From contig JAKQIT010000074.1 in NCBI GenBank assembly GCA_029556915.1, positions 124,001 to 188,000 of the forward strand: DNA of 64,000 bases, read 5' to 3'. The notes under the pieces were generated by a model. The model had not been told where the DNA came from. It worked only from the letters and a program-made list of their open reading frames with translations, and did not search any database. The position numbers and the translations under genes are program-made. Positions 1 through 8,259 of this stretch are shown in pieces (position 1 is the first letter of the stretch; each line of letters opens with the position of its first letter). This DNA comes from Pseudomonadota bacterium (GTDB lineage Bacteria; Pseudomonadota; Gammaproteobacteria; Burkholderiales; Methylophilaceae).

Positions 1-1
1 C

Positions 2-325
2 CTTGGAGTAGAGCTTTTAAGTCGTACAGCATTTGCTGCTGAAGCCGAAAATATTAGTAGTCAGTTTGAAAATACGCAAGAGGCTAATGAATTTAGTGAC
101 TCAATCAGCAACTTTAGTCACGACTTTACACGCTTTACATGCTTGTTTTTACCAAAAGCTTTTTCAAACACTAAGGAAGATACGTTGATTATTCCTAGGC
201 ACCAATACAAAAAAAATAATCAATATAGTGTCAATATTCTTGGTAAGAACCTCTTGATTAAACCTACCGAAACGCTTGAGCAACATGAAAACTGGGTGCG
301 CGTTGCTTATCGGTCTGTTAAATAA
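2..325 (+). CDS. C-terminal end of an unrecognised protein (partial)
   Basis: The frame is open from the first full codon at base 2 to a TAA at 323-325, so this is the last 107 residues of a gene that begins upstream of the window. An internal TTG at 143 also opens a frame, but nothing marks it as a true start. The visible part is polar, with no membrane segment or motif I recognise, and ends in a mixed basic/aromatic tail (NWVRVAYRSVK). It converges on the efflux operon with only 15 bases between the two stop codons. Function unknown. Confidence 0.6.
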   Translation, partial: LGVELLSRTAFAAEAENISSQFENTQEANEFSDSISNFSHDFTRFTCLFLPKAFSNTKEDTLIIPRHQYKKNNQYSVNILGKNLLIKPTETLEQHENWVRVAYRSVK

Positions 326-340
326 AATGACTATTTGTAA

Positions 341-1777
341 TTAGTTAGTTTGAGGATGCCAACCACCACCCAAGGCTTTAAACAAGGCTACCGAAGCACT
401 TAAACGCGCCTGACGGCTTTGTAAAAACGTCAATGCAGTTTCATTATGCACACGCTGCGCATCAAGCACGTCTAAATAAGCGGAATACCCTGCTTGATAA
501 CGATTTTTGGCTATTTCTAATGCTTTTTTTGCAGAGGCCTCGCTTACTTTAAGTGCAGTTTCACGCTCGGTTAGTTGCCGCAAATTGATCAATGCATCAT
601 TCACCTCGACAAATGCATGTTGAATAGCACTTTCATAATTTGCTAACGCTTGCTTTTGCTTGGCACTGGCTTGGTCAAGGCGTGCATTTCGTTTACCAGA
701 ATCAAAAATAGGTAAATTTAAACTCAGCCCACCAGTCCAAATCCGCGCAGCAGATTTAAGTATATCGCCAAGTTCTAAGCTTTCTCCGCCTAAATTAGCT
801 GTGAGTGAAATAGTCGGATACAAAGCTGCTTTTGCCACCCCAAAATTGGCATTCGCAGCTATCATTTGCTGCTCGGTTTGCTGTATATCAGGTCTCATCT
901 CTAGCAAGCGAGAAGGCAAACCTGCTGGAGGAACAGGTGGAATTGGAAGAGTTTGAATGTCTGCGGCGGCAATACTTAAGTTTAAATCCCCCGTTAGCAA
1001 AGCTAATTGATGTAAGCTCAAACTGCGCTGCCTAGTGAGCTCAGCAATTTGAGCCGCCAAGTTTGCGCTCGCCACCTCAGCCTGATGTACATCTAATATT
1101 GAAGCTATGCCACCATCTAAACGCCGCTGCGTTAATGCTAGACTTTCATTGCGAATTTTTAAATTTTCTTGGCTGAGTGCGATTTGTGAATCTAAACTGC
1201 GTAACACTAAATATTGATTAACAACAAGACCTGACAACGATAATGCCACCGTATCTTTCGCATAACTTGTAGATAACGCTTGAGCACGTGCCGACTCTTT
1301 TGCGCGCTGTAATTTACCCCAAAAATCGAGCTCAAAAGATGTGCCAAGCTGAGCTTTAAAATTATTACGAGGATTATTTATGACATCTTCAGCTACGCCA
1401 GCCTCTGTAACGCGAGAACGATTTGCAGAAGCGCTGACATCCACTTGCGGTAAAGATGCCGCCCCAATTTCTCTTTCCGCTGCCTGCGCCTCTTCGATGC
1501 GAGCAACAGCCATTTTTATATCAACATTATTTTTTAACGACTTCTCCACTAAGCTATTCAATACCGTGTCTTCGTATAAAGTCCACCAACTCTTTGATAT
1601 ATTAGCTTCTGATACCTGAGTTTGCGCTGTGTATTGACTAGGCAATTCAATCATTGGCCGTTGATAATCATGGCTAACAGATTTACAACCAGTCATTAAA
1701 ACGACTGGGATGATGAAGCTTGTCAACTTAAACTTAAAGGGAGTATTTGCGTTTTTAGTTAAATATTGATTCATCAT
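341..1777 (-). CDS. RND efflux outer membrane factor, NodT family lipoprotein
   Basis: Outer membrane channel of a tripartite efflux pump (OprM/NodT type), 478 residues, the usual length. A lipoprotein signal ends in LMTGC with the acylated Cys at residue 31. The rest has the duplicated OEP architecture, including the typical RPDI(Q) segment and the C-terminal stretch NRYQAGYSAYLDVLDAQR. It starts with ATG-ATG overlapping the pump gene's stop codon by four bases, so it is translationally coupled as the last gene of the operon. Trimeric barrel and periplasmic tunnel are known for the family. Substrates cannot be predicted from the sequence. Confidence 0.93.
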   Translation of the reverse strand: MMNQYLTKNANTPFKFKLTSFIIPVVLMTGCKSVSHDYQRPMIELPSQYTAQTQVSEANISKSWWTLYEDTVLNSLVEKSLKNNVDIKMAVARIEEAQAAEREIGAASLPQVDVSASANRSRVTEAGVAEDVINNPRNNFKAQLGTSFELDFWGKLQRAKESARAQALSTSYAKDTVALSLSGLVVNQYLVLRSLDSQIALSQENLKIRNESLALTQRRLDGGIASILDVHQAEVASANLAAQIAELTRQRSLSLHQLALLTGDLNLSIAAADIQTLPIPPVPPAGLPSRLLEMRPDIQQTEQQMIAANANFGVAKAALYPTISLTANLGGESLELGDILKSAARIWTGGLSLNLPIFDSGKRNARLDQASAKQKQALANYESAIQHAFVEVNDALINLRQLTERETALKVSEASAKKALEIAKNRYQAGYSAYLDVLDAQRVHNETALTFLQSRQARLSASVALFKALGGGWHPQTN

Positions 1778-4700
1778 ACCGTCTCCTGCGCATTTAAAGC
1801 ATTTTCAATGCTACCGTGATGGCGCACATGCTTACCTGATAGCCAAGTGAAAAACAGGGGAATAAATAAAGTCGCGATAAAGGTAGCTAAAATCATGCCA
1901 CCAAATACTCCCGTGCCCATACTACGTCGTGCAGCAGCCCCCGCACCAGTAGCAAATACCAACGGTACAATCCCTAACACAAAAGCCATAGAAGTCATTA
2001 CAATGGGTCTAAAGCGGAGTCTAGCTGCCTCGAGTGCCGCTTGTGCAACAGGCATACCTTGCTCCATTTTCTGGCTGGCAAACTCTACAATCAAAATGGC
2101 ATTTTTTGCAGCCAAACCAATTAAAGTTATTAAGCCGATTTGAAAGTAAATATCGTTGGGCATTCCTCGCAACAATACCGCCAAGAATGCCCCAGCTAGT
2201 GCAAATGGCACAGCCATAATTACCGCAAGCGGTAGTGCCCAAGTTTCGAACTGGGCTGCTAAAATGAGAAATACCATGATGATTGCAAAACCAAAGGCAA
2301 ACATCGCCGCTGAACCAGTTCGCTTTTCTTGATAAGCTTGTGCAGTCCAAGCAATTTGATAGCCATCTGGTAAGTTAGCTTTAGCTACACGCTCCACGAT
2401 GTTAATTGCATCGCCTGAACTCACTCCTGCGGCCCCGCTACCGAAAACTTTAGCTGAAAGTAAGCCGTTGTAACGTTCTAATTGTTCTGCACCCACAATA
2501 TTGCTCACTTTGCTAAGTGCTGATAGTGGCACCATATTACCGTTGGGATACAAGCTACTTGCTTGGCTGCGAACATAAACTTTCCCTAAATCTTCCGGCT
2601 TCATTCTAAAGTCTGGTTCCGCTTGTAATTGCACGCGGTAAGTACGCCCATTCTTATTAAAGTCATTCACATAAAATGAGCCCATGGTGCTTTGTAAAGT
2701 GGCATATATATCAGAAATCTTCACGCCTTGCGAAATTGCTTTTGCCTCATCAACTTCAATTTTCAATTGGGGAACTGTTGGGCGGAAAAAAGTTTTTGGT
2801 GGTGTTAATAGCGGCTCTTTTGCCATCGCTTCCATTAAATTATTCATCACTGCGGCTAATTTAATTGGGTCAGTATCACGCTGGCTTTGAACATACACTT
2901 CAAATCCAGCTGCGGCACCTAAGCCGCGAATTGCAGGTGGGTTAACTGCAAATGCCATTCCATCAGGTTGGCTCATGCCAATGCCAAACAGTTTTTTTAC
3001 AATATCATCTGCAGTCGTTTCGCGCAGGCTCCAGTCTTTAAGCCGGACAAACATGGTAGCTGCATTCGTTTTATTAGCACCTGTTAAAAGTTCTAGACCA
3101 TTCACCGCAAATTCAAAAGCCACTGCTGGGTCTTGAGCAATCGTAGCGCGAATATTTTCAGTAGTTTTTGTTGTGCGACCCAGCGTTGCACCGTCAGGCA
3201 TCATTACAACGGTCACCACATAACCTTGGTCTTCAGCTGGTACAAAACTGCCTGGTACCAACTTATATAATCCGACCAAAGCAATGAGAATACCGATAAA
3301 AGCAAGACCGCCAATCACTTTATGCTTTAGCGTGATACCTACAGTATGCGTATAAAAATGTGTGAACTGGTTGAATATTTTATTAAACCAGTTAAAAAAC
3401 CAATGGCTATTATGCGCTTTCCTCAAAATGATTGCGCAAAGTGCGGGGGTTAAAGTTAACGCAACTACGCCTGAAATCACCACGGAAATTGCTACTGTCA
3501 CAGCAAATTGACGATATAACTCACCTGCTATACCGCCTTGAAAAGCAACTGGGACGAATACTGCACACAACACAAGTACAATAGCGACTACTGCGGCAGA
3601 TACCTGATGAATCGACTTAATGGCAGCATTTAAAGGTGATAAGTTTTCTTCACTCATTAAACGCTCAGTATTTTCAAGCACCACAATCGCATCATCCACC
3701 ACAATCCCAATGGCTAAAATCATGGCAAATAGTGTAAGCAAATTGATAGAAAAACCAAAAACATACAAACCAGCCAGCGTACCTATTAAAGAAATAGGCA
3801 CCGCAATTAACGGTATCAGCGTTGCACGCCAACTTTGCAAGAATAAAAATACCACCAACACGACCAAAAGTAAGGCTTCGCCAAAGGTTTTAAATACCTC
3901 TTTGATCGTTGCCTTAACAAAATCGCTCGTATCATAAGGGATGGTGTATTGCATCCCTGCTGGAAATCGCGCTTTTAGCTCCTCTACTTTTTGTTTAATG
4001 CCTTTTGCAGTATCTAGTGCATTTGCGCCACTTTGTAAAAAGATAGGAATCGCCACGCCTGGCTGGCCGTTTAAAGCTGAAGTCACATTATAACTTTGTG
4101 CGCCTAACTCAATGCGTGCGACATCTTTGAGATAAAGCACACCGCGTGAACCATCTGCCTTGATGATAATGTTGCCAAACTCTTCAGGATTAACCAAACG
4201 CCCTTTAGCTGTGACGGTATAAACCAACTGCTGATCTGCTGGTGCTGGCTCTTGGCCGATTTTACCGGCGGCGTATTGATTATTTTGTGCGCCTATCGCT
4301 GCGGCAATATCACTAGTGCTCACGCCTAGCTGCGCCATACGATCTGGTCTTAACCATATGCGCATGGCGTAATCTTGCCCGCCAAAAATTAATGCATCAC
4401 CCACACCTTTTACGCGCTTAAGCTCATCTAACACATTGAGCGTGGCATAATTACTCAAAAATAAACGGTCATGCTTCACATCTTTTGAAGTTAACATGAC
4501 GACCAATAAAATATCATTGGATTTTTTTTGTACAACTAGCCCGTTACGACGTACATCATCTGGTAAACGCGGGGTTGCAATATTGACACGATTACTCACA
4601 TTAAAAGTTGCTTGGTCAACATCTGTACCCACCTCGAATGTGGCAGTAATCACTAATGTGCCACTCGAATCTGCACTGGAGTTGAAATACAAAAGATTAT

Positions 4701-4917
4701 CAACGCCACTGAGCTGCTCTTCGATTGGCCCAGCCACAGTTTTGGATAGCGTTTCAGCACTTGCCCCAGGGTAATTGGCGGTAATAGTGACTGTTGGCGG
4801 TGCAATTTGTGGATATTGGGCTATTGGCAACTTAAATGCAGCGGCCAAGCCAGCCAATACAATAATGATAGATAGTACCGAAGCAAAAATAGGCCGTGTG
4901 ATAAAAAACTTAGTCAT
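1774..4917 (-). CDS. RND multidrug efflux permease, HAE1/AcrB family
   Basis: Inner membrane proton/drug antiporter of the AcrB/MexB type, 1047 residues, full length. The N-terminus MTKFFITRPIFASVLSII is typical of the family. The proton-relay Asp pair is present in TM4 (IGIVVDDAIVVLENTER) and two large periplasmic loops lie between the membrane blocks, as expected. It sits 10 bases after the membrane fusion protein gene and overlaps the outer membrane factor by four bases, completing a three-gene operon. Closest named relatives are probably AcrB/MexB/TtgB/AdeJ; substrate range is not predictable. Expression is probably set by the AcrR-like operators in the divergent promoter region. Confidence 0.95.
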   Translation of the reverse strand: MTKFFITRPIFASVLSIIIVLAGLAAAFKLPIAQYPQIAPPTVTITANYPGASAETLSKTVAGPIEEQLSGVDNLLYFNSSADSSGTLVITATFEVGTDVDQATFNVSNRVNIATPRLPDDVRRNGLVVQKKSNDILLVVMLTSKDVKHDRLFLSNYATLNVLDELKRVKGVGDALIFGGQDYAMRIWLRPDRMAQLGVSTSDIAAAIGAQNNQYAAGKIGQEPAPADQQLVYTVTAKGRLVNPEEFGNIIIKADGSRGVLYLKDVARIELGAQSYNVTSALNGQPGVAIPIFLQSGANALDTAKGIKQKVEELKARFPAGMQYTIPYDTSDFVKATIKEVFKTFGEALLLVVLVVFLFLQSWRATLIPLIAVPISLIGTLAGLYVFGFSINLLTLFAMILAIGIVVDDAIVVLENTERLMSEENLSPLNAAIKSIHQVSAAVVAIVLVLCAVFVPVAFQGGIAGELYRQFAVTVAISVVISGVVALTLTPALCAIILRKAHNSHWFFNWFNKIFNQFTHFYTHTVGITLKHKVIGGLAFIGILIALVGLYKLVPGSFVPAEDQGYVVTVVMMPDGATLGRTTKTTENIRATIAQDPAVAFEFAVNGLELLTGANKTNAATMFVRLKDWSLRETTADDIVKKLFGIGMSQPDGMAFAVNPPAIRGLGAAAGFEVYVQSQRDTDPIKLAAVMNNLMEAMAKEPLLTPPKTFFRPTVPQLKIEVDEAKAISQGVKISDIYATLQSTMGSFYVNDFNKNGRTYRVQLQAEPDFRMKPEDLGKVYVRSQASSLYPNGNMVPLSALSKVSNIVGAEQLERYNGLLSAKVFGSGAAGVSSGDAINIVERVAKANLPDGYQIAWTAQAYQEKRTGSAAMFAFGFAIIMVFLILAAQFETWALPLAVIMAVPFALAGAFLAVLLRGMPNDIYFQIGLITLIGLAAKNAILIVEFASQKMEQGMPVAQAALEAARLRFRPIVMTSMAFVLGIVPLVFATGAGAAARRSMGTGVFGGMILATFIATLFIPLFFTWLSGKHVRHHGSIENALNAQETV

Positions 4918-4927
4918 GATTTTTATC

Positions 4928-6169
4928 CTATTTAGCCGCTTGGCTTGCAGGTTTTACCGAATTTGGCATTGCTGGTTTTTCACCTAAAGGATGTGGCGCA
5001 ACTGCCGCACCTGGACGAATTTTAATTAAATTATCTGCAATCACTTGATCGCCTGCATTTAATCCACTAAGTATCACCCAATCTTTACCTTGCCATCCAC
5101 CCTCTATAATCGGACGAATTGTGGCTGTGACTTTGCCCGCTTTATCACGCTCCGCCACAAACACAAATTTGCCTTGATCGCCCGTTAACACAGCAGTTTG
5201 CGGCAATAAAAATACACCATCTCGCGTGCCGGTTGTTACGCGCACGCGCACAAACTGCCCCGGCAATAAACGTTTATCGGAATTTTCAAATGTCGCGCGA
5301 AGTTGTTGCGTCCCTAACTGAGGGTCTATACCACTTGCCGCAAAGTTTAATTTGCCCTTTTGTTTATACTCTGAGCCATCTGGCAAAATCAGCGTTACTT
5401 CTTTAACGTGCGCAGGTGATAAGTGCCCACCTAGCTGTGCTAATTCACTATCAGATAAGCTAAATCGCACCCAGATAGGTGAAATTTGGCTGACTTTTGT
5501 CAGCAAACTTGTATTTGCATTCACTAGCGCGCCTTCAGAGAACTCAAACCGCCCAGTAATCCCCGATAGTGGCGAGGTAACAGTTGTGTACGATAAATTG
5601 AGTTCTGCTTCTCGTACCCCAGCTTCATATGCGGCTAATCCTGCGCGAGCCATACTGCTATCTGAGGCAGCATTATCAGCCTCTCGTTTACTGATAGATT
5701 GCGTTGCTAACAAACCGTCTAATCGCCCTGCTTCGCGCTGCGCCTGCTCCACTTTGGCTTGCTGTTGCGCTAACTGAGCTTTGGCATTAGATAAAGCAAT
5801 TTGAAATGGCACTGGGTCTATCAAAAACATAGCTTGCCCTGCCTTAACTTGCGCACCTTCTTCAAACAGTTTTTTCAGTAAAATCCCGCCAACGCGTGGG
5901 CGAATTTCCACCTCTTTTGCCCCTTCAGTTTGGGCAACTGCTTCAGCACTAATCGGCACAGAAGTGGGCTGCAACGTCACAACACCTACAGGCATGGCTG
6001 GCGCATCTTCAGCTTGCTTAGCATCTGCGCTGGTAGCTTCCTTATTTCCACACCCCGCTAATACAACACCAAGCAGAAATGCTAATGTGGCAGTTTTTGA
6101 GGCTGATATTAACTTTGCGCTCAATAAAGCCTTAATTTGTTGAGAATACTGATAGATGCTTATTGTCAT
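4928..6169 (-). CDS. RND efflux membrane fusion protein (periplasmic adaptor lipoprotein)
   Basis: Adaptor of the pump, AcrA/MexA family, 413 residues. After a longer than usual leader, a lipobox VLAGC places the acylated Cys at residue 40. Then come the barrel-sandwich/lipoyl halves (EIRPRVGGILLKKLFEEGAQV, and LSYTTVTSPLSGITGR after the hairpin) around an alpha-helical hairpin rich in Ala/Gln, and a beta-barrel domain. The start is supported by AGGGA seven bases upstream. First gene of the efflux operon; the 184-base gap upstream holds two AcrR-like operators and separates it from the divergent, frameshifted repressor. Confidence 0.93.
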   Translation of the reverse strand: MTISIYQYSQQIKALLSAKLISASKTATLAFLLGVVLAGCGNKEATSADAKQAEDAPAMPVGVVTLQPTSVPISAEAVAQTEGAKEVEIRPRVGGILLKKLFEEGAQVKAGQAMFLIDPVPFQIALSNAKAQLAQQQAKVEQAQREAGRLDGLLATQSISKREADNAASDSSMARAGLAAYEAGVREAELNLSYTTVTSPLSGITGRFEFSEGALVNANTSLLTKVSQISPIWVRFSLSDSELAQLGGHLSPAHVKEVTLILPDGSEYKQKGKLNFAASGIDPQLGTQQLRATFENSDKRLLPGQFVRVRVTTGTRDGVFLLPQTAVLTGDQGKFVFVAERDKAGKVTATIRPIIEGGWQGKDWVILSGLNAGDQVIADNLIKIRPGAAVAPHPLGEKPAMPNSVKPASQAAK

Positions 6170-6234
6170 GGCATTTCCCTGCTTGTTATTCGCTAATGAC
6201 GCTGGATGTTGAAGTTATTTCATGTAAACTTGCT

Positions 6235-6254
6235 TACATTCACATTTGAATGTA
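6235..6254. promoter_or_regulatory. AcrR/TtgR-like operator (perfect palindrome)
   Basis: TACATTCACATTTGAATGTA has 8-base arms (TACATTCA/TGAATGTA) around a 4-base centre. It resembles the E. coli acrAB operator as I recall it (arms TACATACA/TGAATGTATGTA). It lies between the efflux operon and the TetR-type gene, the usual autoregulated arrangement. The binding protein is inferred from position and motif only. Confidence 0.7.
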
Positions 6255-6256
6255 TA

Positions 6257-6286
6257 TTATATACAAACGAGAATGTATGTATATAT
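6257..6286. promoter_or_regulatory. Second AcrR-like half-site region
   Basis: The half-site GAATGTATGTA (6271-6281) is extended by an imperfect inverted partner TATATACA to its left. It lies about 17 bases from the perfect palindrome, in an AT-rich stretch that probably also contains the divergent -10 elements. It looks like a second, weaker repressor site. Confidence 0.4.
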
Positions 6287-6353
6287 TTTTTTAAATAATT
6301 ATTCATTTTAATTGGGCACCGAAAAATAGCTTAGATTTTTTTAGAGATGAATC

Positions 6354-6976
6354 ATGGTTAGAAAGACAAAAGAAGATGCAGAACTCACACGTAAGCGCAT
6401 TATTGATGCTGCACGTGCGGTGTTTTTAGCACGTGGAGTGAGCCGCTCTACTCTTGAGCATATCGCCAGCCAAGCCAACGTGACGCGTGGCCCGTTTATT
6501 GGCATTTTAAAAATAAAACTGAGATTTTTCATGCAATTCGCGACCAAGTTTTTTTGCCGTTGATAGACCGCATGGATGACACACTCACCATAGAAAATCA
6601 TGCTGATGCTTTAGACCAGATTGAAAAAAGTATGTGCGACACGATTAATGAGCTTAATGCGAATAGTGAAATGCGTCAAACGTATGAAATCATGATGATG
6701 AAATGCGAATATGTGGAGGAGTTCTCAACTGTATTAGAACAAATTTTGGACAACTGCTCGAGCATTACTGGCAAATTTGAATCTGCTTATGAGCGTGCAA
6801 AAACGCAAAACTTATTATCAGTCACGCAAACACCACGTGCCCTTGCCCTAGACACGCATTTATTTTTTAGCGGTTTATTACACATGTGGGTGAAAGACAC
6901 TGACGGGACTAAATTTCGCTATCAAGCGACCGATCTTATCAAATTACATATCAATTTACGCAGAAAACCTCAATAA
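6354..6976 (+). pseudogene. TetR/AcrR-type repressor, frameshifted
   Basis: The first frame encodes a typical AcrR/TtgR start (MVRKTKEDAELTRKRIIDAA) and most of the helix-turn-helix (STLEHIASQANVTRG), then runs into a stop at 6561-6563. From about base 6490 the family sequence continues one frame over: VYWHFKNKTEIFHAIRDQVF, followed by the ligand-binding domain to 6976. Adding one base inside the GGCCCG run at 6489-6494 restores a 207-residue protein, normal for the family. A one-base deletion (or sequencing error) is therefore the simplest reading. It is divergent from the RND operon it would repress; if the lesion is real, the pump should be derepressed. Confidence 0.88.
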
Positions 6977-7067
6977 AACAGCAAGTTCTTTACAAAAGTT
7001 AAACTAAAGCCTTGATAAGTGCAGTGACTAAAGATAGTATAAACATACACTAAGCTGAGGAAACGTG

Positions 7068-7412
7068 ATGAACATTCATACTGGCGAGATTTACGGCAAA
7101 CAAACCACCGCTAAATTTGTTATGTATAGCGTGCTCAAAGTCAGTAAAGCCAAGGGAGTTGCGCAAGAAATCGTCACTTTACAAAACATTGACAACCCGC
7201 TTAGCTTATTTGAAACCACCGCCCAAAAACTTGCCACTTCAGGCTATATACGCATCAGCCAAACGCCTTACATTGACTTACAAGCCACAACACCCAAAAA
7301 ACGTAAGGCCGCACGTAAACCAACCCGTTGTCCGCATACAGTTGATTTTTTAGCAGACCGTGCCGACTGTGAACGTCCCACCCAGATTTTCAGCGATTTA
7401 CTGAGTGTGTAA
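7068..7412 (+). CDS. Small unknown protein with a CPHTVDFL motif
   Basis: 114 residues, not recognised. The ATG at 7068 is preferred over the GTG at 7065 because GAGG lies seven bases upstream. The N-terminal part looks like a small alpha/beta domain. A basic linker (PKKRKAARKPTRCPHTVDFL) follows, then an acidic tail. No signal peptide or membrane segment. The last two thirds are matched by a truncated second copy about 2 kb downstream (9293-9508) in which KPTRCPHTVDFL is identical, so this Cys/His stretch is probably functional. A weak hairpin with a T run follows the stop codon. Confidence 0.65.
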   Translation: MNIHTGEIYGKQTTAKFVMYSVLKVSKAKGVAQEIVTLQNIDNPLSLFETTAQKLATSGYIRISQTPYIDLQATTPKKRKAARKPTRCPHTVDFLADRADCERPTQIFSDLLSV

Positions 7413-7418
7413 TAATCT

Positions 7419-7436
7419 AAGCGACCGCGCTTTTTT
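7419..7436 (+). terminator. Weak intrinsic terminator
   Basis: AAGCG-ACCG-CGCTT stem-loop followed by a run of T, seven bases after the stop codon of the small unknown gene. The stem is only five base pairs, so termination may be partial. Confidence 0.45.
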
Positions 7437-7511
7437 GTATTTTTCGTGCTGATTTATTCGAGAGCATCATTAGAGTTTTACAAAACATAATCCATAACTT
7501 AATTTTTAACT

Positions 7512-7976
7512 ATGCAAACAAGTGCATCATTATTAACAAACACCGGATTACGTCCGACAAAGGCACGTCTTGCTGTACTCACAGTTATCTTCGACGCAAA
7601 AAAAGCACTAAGCCATGCAGAAATTGCGGCGGCACTTGAACCCAAAGCGCACTTTGATAGAGTAACCGTTTATCGCGTGTTGGAGTGCTTGCTTGAACAC
7701 CAACTTATACACAAAATTTCTACTGAAGACCGTGCTTGGAAGTACCAACTTAACACACCCAGTCCACAAGCCCAATACATCGCCAAGAATAATAAATCCT
7801 CCTTTCTATCTCACACACATGCACACTTACATTGCACACTTTGCGGTGGTGTCACATGTATTCACGAATTTACAACAAGCATACCTTCGGCAATTTTATC
7901 AACCTATCTTGTATCTCAAGTAGAAGTTACCTTAAAGGGCGTTTGCCCCTTGTGTAAAGTTGACACCTCCAATTAG
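7512..7976 (+). CDS. Fur-family transcriptional regulator, Zur-like
   Basis: 154 residues with the Fur architecture. A winged helix comes first (TGLRPTKARLAVLTVIF, then VTVYRVLECLLEHQLIHKI), followed by a dimerisation domain. The two CxxC pairs of a structural zinc site are visible (CTLCGG and CPLC), as is a His-rich segment HTHAHLHC that could form the regulatory metal site. Zur-like rather than Fur-like is my inference from this layout. The next gene downstream, in the same direction, has two 7-1-7 palindromes over its promoter, the site geometry of Fur-family proteins, so it is the obvious candidate target. Confidence 0.85.
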   Translation: MQTSASLLTNTGLRPTKARLAVLTVIFDAKKALSHAEIAAALEPKAHFDRVTVYRVLECLLEHQLIHKISTEDRAWKYQLNTPSPQAQYIAKNNKSSFLSHTHAHLHCTLCGGVTCIHEFTTSIPSAILSTYLVSQVEVTLKGVCPLCKVDTSN

Positions 7977-7986
7977 CTAAGGATTC

Positions 7987-8117
7987 ACGGAATAAGTGTC
8001 TGCGTGAGCGAATTGCTTCATTGCACGCTACTCGCAACCTCGCTAAATACCACACACTATCTCGGTTTCTGCGTTCCGTTCGCCTCGCATTTCATCACAC
8101 TCAACGACTTATTCTGT
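7987..8117. repeat. Segment bounded by near-perfect 11-base inverted ends
   Basis: ACGGAATAAGT (7987-7997) and ACTTATTCTGT (8107-8117) are inverted copies with one mismatch. The 109 bases between them are richer in C and G than the surroundings, hold repeated CTCGC-type words and contain no open frame. It fills most of the gap between the Fur-family gene and the prepilin promoter. It could be a small mobile palindromic element or simply the regulator's 3' structure; no target duplication is evident. Confidence 0.35.
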
Positions 8118-8158
8118 TAATGCCTAAACTATTCCTATAGCTACACAAATAAATTTTA

Positions 8159-8173
8159 TGCAACACTGTTGCA
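8159..8173. promoter_or_regulatory. Fur-family-type operator 1 (7-1-7)
   Basis: TGCAACA-C-TGTTGCA, perfect 7-base arms around one base. Its right arm contains the TTGCAA that I read as the -35 element of the prepilin gene, so a bound protein would block RNA polymerase. Confidence 0.65.
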
Positions 8174-8197
8174 ATAAACACTCCTTTTCCATACAAT
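8169..8197 (+). promoter_or_regulatory. Probable sigma-70 promoter of the prepilin-like gene
   Basis: TTGCAA (8169-8174), a 17-base spacer, then TACAAT (8192-8197). The predicted start of transcription falls at about 8204, inside operator 2. Operators at -35 and +1 are the classic arrangement for tight repression. Confidence 0.6.
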
Positions 8198-8202
8198 CTT
8201 GT

Positions 8203-8221
8203 AATGCAACATTGTTGCATT
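8203..8221. promoter_or_regulatory. Fur-family-type operator 2 (9-1-9)
   Basis: AATGCAACA-T-TGTTGCATT, a perfect palindrome with 9-base arms sharing the TGCAACA core of operator 1. The centres of the two sites are 46 bases apart. The adjacent Zur-like gene is the likely source of the repressor. Confidence 0.7.
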
Positions 8222-8259
8222 AGTTGCAAACAACTCAAATTAAAAAATGGAGAGGAAAA

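Noticed and set aside
4930-4965. Possible further repeat copy at the 3' end of the membrane fusion protein gene (GGCTTGCAGG)
   Set aside because: Only one arm of the repeat is present; too short to separate from chance.
5352-5777. 141-residue open frame on the plus strand opposite the membrane fusion protein gene
   Set aside because: Antisense to a clearly coding gene, no ribosome binding site, composition of a codon-position shadow.
6341-6601. 86-residue open frame on the minus strand across the broken repressor
   Set aside because: Antisense to the helix-turn-helix coding region; the plus-strand family match explains the sequence.
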